A stretch of DNA of 64,000 nucleotides from positions 1,298,501-1,362,500 of the forward strand of contig NZ_CP152412.1 of the NCBI RefSeq assembly GCF_038957035.1, read 5' to 3'. The notes below the pieces were generated by a model that had not been told where the DNA came from, searched no databases, and worked only from the letters and a program-made list of their open reading frames with translations. A program made the position numbers and the translations under genes. The DNA comes from Bradyrhizobium sp. B097 (GTDB lineage Bacteria > Pseudomonadota > Alphaproteobacteria > Rhizobiales > Xanthobacteraceae). Positions 62,553 through 64,000 of this stretch are shown here, in pieces (positions within the stretch are counted from its first letter, which is position 1; each line of letters opens with the position of its first letter).

Positions 62553-63527
62553 ATGTCCACTTCCCGACGTCAGATCATCACCAGCGGCCTCGGTCTCCTT
62601 GGTACGGCCTTGCTTTCGCCACGCGTCGGTATCGCCGCGCCGGGCGGCGTCGTGCCGAAGGAGTTCAAGGTCGGTTTCCAGAAGGGCGCAGCCATTTTGG
62701 TTCTGGGGCGCGAGCAGCAAGTGATTGAAAAGCGGCTGAAGCCATTGGGTGTGGACGCCGTCCAATGGGTGGAATTTCAGTTCGGTCCCCCCATGCTGGA
62801 AGCTCTTGGCGCGGGGCTTATCGACATCGGTTCGGTGGGCGACACACCACCTATCTTCGCGCAAGCCGCCGGCTCCCCGTTGGTATATGTGGCGTCCACG
62901 CCGTCCGCCGAGCACGCAGTGCTGGTGCAACACGATTCGCCTATCAAGACCCTGGCAGAACTCAAGGGCAAGCGCGTCGCCTTCGCCCGAGGTTCCAGCG
63001 CCCATAACGTAGCGGTCAAGGCGCTGGCGCTGGCCGGCCTGGGCCTCAAGGATATCGTGCCGACCTATTTGGCGCCTGCAGACGCCACTGCCGCCTTTAA
63101 CGGCGGTACCATTGATGCCTGGGTGGTGTGGGATCCGTTCTACGCGATCGCTCAGGAGCGCTACAATGCGCGCATTATTGCCGACACGTCCGACAAGCGG
63201 CTGGCCAGTTCCTCGTACTACCTGTCGAGCCGTGACTTCGCCGACAAATATCCCGCTGTGCTGTCGGCTGCGCTGGACGAGATCGGCAAGCTGACGGAGT
63301 GGTCCGGCCAACATCGTGATGAACTGGCCAAACTGGCTGCCGCCGCCACCAGCATCGACGAGAGATCATGGCGCGCTGCCTTCGCACGGGCAAGCTTTAC
63401 CTTCGGTGAGGTGACTTCAGCGCAGGTCGCTCAGCAACAGCAATTGGCTGACGCCTTTTATGAACTTGGCATTGTGCCCAAGAAGGTCGCGGTTGCCGAT
63501 ATCGTTTGGCATCAGCCCAAGAGCTGA
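62553..63527 (+). CDS. Aliphatic sulfonate-type ABC transporter binding protein (SsuA-like)
   Basis: Periplasmic binding protein of 324 residues. A signal peptide is visible (TSRRQIITSGLGLLGTALLS, with a twin-Arg-like SRRQ). FKVGFQKGAAILVLGREQQV, VQWVEFQFGPPMLEALGAGL, IDIGSVGDTPPIFAQAAGSP and LVQHDSPIKTLAELKGKRVA are the SsuA pattern. GTIDAWVVWDPFYAIAQERY completes the ligand fold. No permease or ATPase follows before the window end. AAGGA lies just upstream of the ATG. It may serve one of the two NitT/TauT importers or an unseen partner. Confidence 0.88.
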   Translation: MSTSRRQIITSGLGLLGTALLSPRVGIAAPGGVVPKEFKVGFQKGAAILVLGREQQVIEKRLKPLGVDAVQWVEFQFGPPMLEALGAGLIDIGSVGDTPPIFAQAAGSPLVYVASTPSAEHAVLVQHDSPIKTLAELKGKRVAFARGSSAHNVAVKALALAGLGLKDIVPTYLAPADATAAFNGGTIDAWVVWDPFYAIAQERYNARIIADTSDKRLASSSYYLSSRDFADKYPAVLSAALDEIGKLTEWSGQHRDELAKLAAAATSIDERSWRAAFARASFTFGEVTSAQVAQQQQLADAFYELGIVPKKVAVADIVWHQPKS

Positions 63528-63568
63528 CGTCGCCGCGGCGTATCGGCGACGAAATCGGGTGCGTCCTC

Positions 63569-64000
63569 TCAGGTGTCCTTTAGGAAAATAGGATCGATCT
63601 CCATCGATGGAGGTGGAGCGGCGCTCATGAATACCGGCTGGATTGTATGTGATTTGAACTGCCACGAATTGTCGTCGTTCAGCACGCACTCATTGATCAA
63701 ATCCGCCACCATCATTGGAGGATTTGACTGTCGCGTGGATGGATAGGTCAGACCACCGTAGAACACGATGATGCCCACCACTGTCGCGGAGCGTTCGCTG
63801 CTGGACACGACGTACAGATTGGTGATCAGGTGGCGCACGGCCTTCACGCCACTGATCGCCAGTCGATCCGCTGCCTTCTCGCCGATTTGACTCGCGCGCC
63901 ACTCATAAAATGCGCGGATCTCTTCACGTCCTTCAAACCGGTTGTGACCCACGATCTTCACGCCGTCCGGCGTGAAGAAGTCATGCGCCGTGCGGCCGTC
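63569..64000 (-). CDS. SnoaL-like (NTF2 superfamily) protein, 5' end beyond the window
   Basis: A partial open frame enters from the right edge. The visible 143 residues begin DGRTAHDFFTPDGVKIVGHN and continue RFEGREEIRAFYEWRASQIG, which is the NTF2-like cone-fold pattern (DF-F-x-DG, then GREEIR). The central strands are ISGVKAVRHLITNLYVVSSS and ATVVGIIVFYGGLTYP. The family includes cyclases, isomerases and binding proteins. The orientation is convergent with the SsuA-like gene, with a 41-base gap. No function is assigned. Confidence 0.75.
   Translation of the reverse strand, partial: DGRTAHDFFTPDGVKIVGHNRFEGREEIRAFYEWRASQIGEKAADRLAISGVKAVRHLITNLYVVSSSERSATVVGIIVFYGGLTYPSTRQSNPPMMVADLINECVLNDDNSWQFKSHTIQPVFMSAAPPPSMEIDPIFLKDT

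Noticed and set aside
39670..64000. attR copy of the tRNA-His 3' end
   Set aside because: I looked for a second copy of GAGCCCACCCAACTGTACCA within the window and did not find one. The island's right end is therefore probably outside.

Overview
The window looks like a Bradyrhizobium-type alphaproteobacterial chromosome (order Hyphomicrobiales, formerly Rhizobiales). The grounds are high GC with G/C-ending codons, two phasin genes, an rpsU with a Gly-rich tail, a PdhS/PleC-type cell-cycle kinase, abundant fold-back intergenic repeats of the sort common in this group, and a tRNA-His with A73 and no G-1, which is an alphaproteobacterial trait. No species can be named from the sequence alone.

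Left part, 1 to about 39.7 kb, reads as chromosomal backbone. In order it holds: the 3' end of an unknown gene; a TPR lipoprotein; rpsU; aquaporin aqpZ; purEK; a diguanylate cyclase; four small conserved genes, two of them YdcH/DUF465; an LhgO-type FAD oxidoreductase; a PAS-GGDEF-EAL c-di-GMP protein; an ABC-F ATPase behind a candidate leader peptide; a divergent GlpD; a TTC38-like TPR protein; a PotGHI-like ABC set without a binding protein; a binding protein plus two permeases without an ATPase; an AsmA protein; a two-subunit succinyl-CoA:3-ketoacid CoA-transferase followed by a GNAT enzyme; a GlxA-type regulator with a two-domain tautomerase and a nitrilase; a secreted VWA protein; a cyclic-nucleotide-binding protein; a metallophosphoesterase; a 1305-residue PAS histidine kinase; two phasins; and tRNA-His.

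Right part, 40 to 64 kb, has the look of an accessory island entered at tRNA-His. A decayed tyrosine-recombinase fragment lies about 340 bases past the tRNA. After it come four flavin-dependent monooxygenase-type genes: StyA-like, DszC/SfnB-like, NtaA/DszA/DmoA-like and SfnG-like. With them are a complete HAAT-type (Liv) importer lying between the last two, two complete NitT/TauT-type (SsuABC-like) importers, a family-5 binding protein inside one of those operons, orphan MetQ and SsuA binding proteins, two alpha/beta hydrolases (one frameshifted) and a partial SnoaL-like gene. The simplest reading is uptake and oxidative cleavage of organosulfur compounds, sulfonates or sulfones, as sulfur sources. 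The substrates are inferred from family membership only. No flavin reductase and no dedicated regulator is visible in the window, and the far end of the island is not seen.

Regulatory candidates read from the sequence: a CtrA-type box upstream of the PdhS-like kinase, a PhaR-type CTGC-N4-GCAG palindrome and a threefold 12-bp repeat upstream of the first phasin, a LacI-type AACCGGTT site upstream of the sugar-type binding protein, and a leader ORF with an overlapping hairpin upstream of the ABC-F gene.
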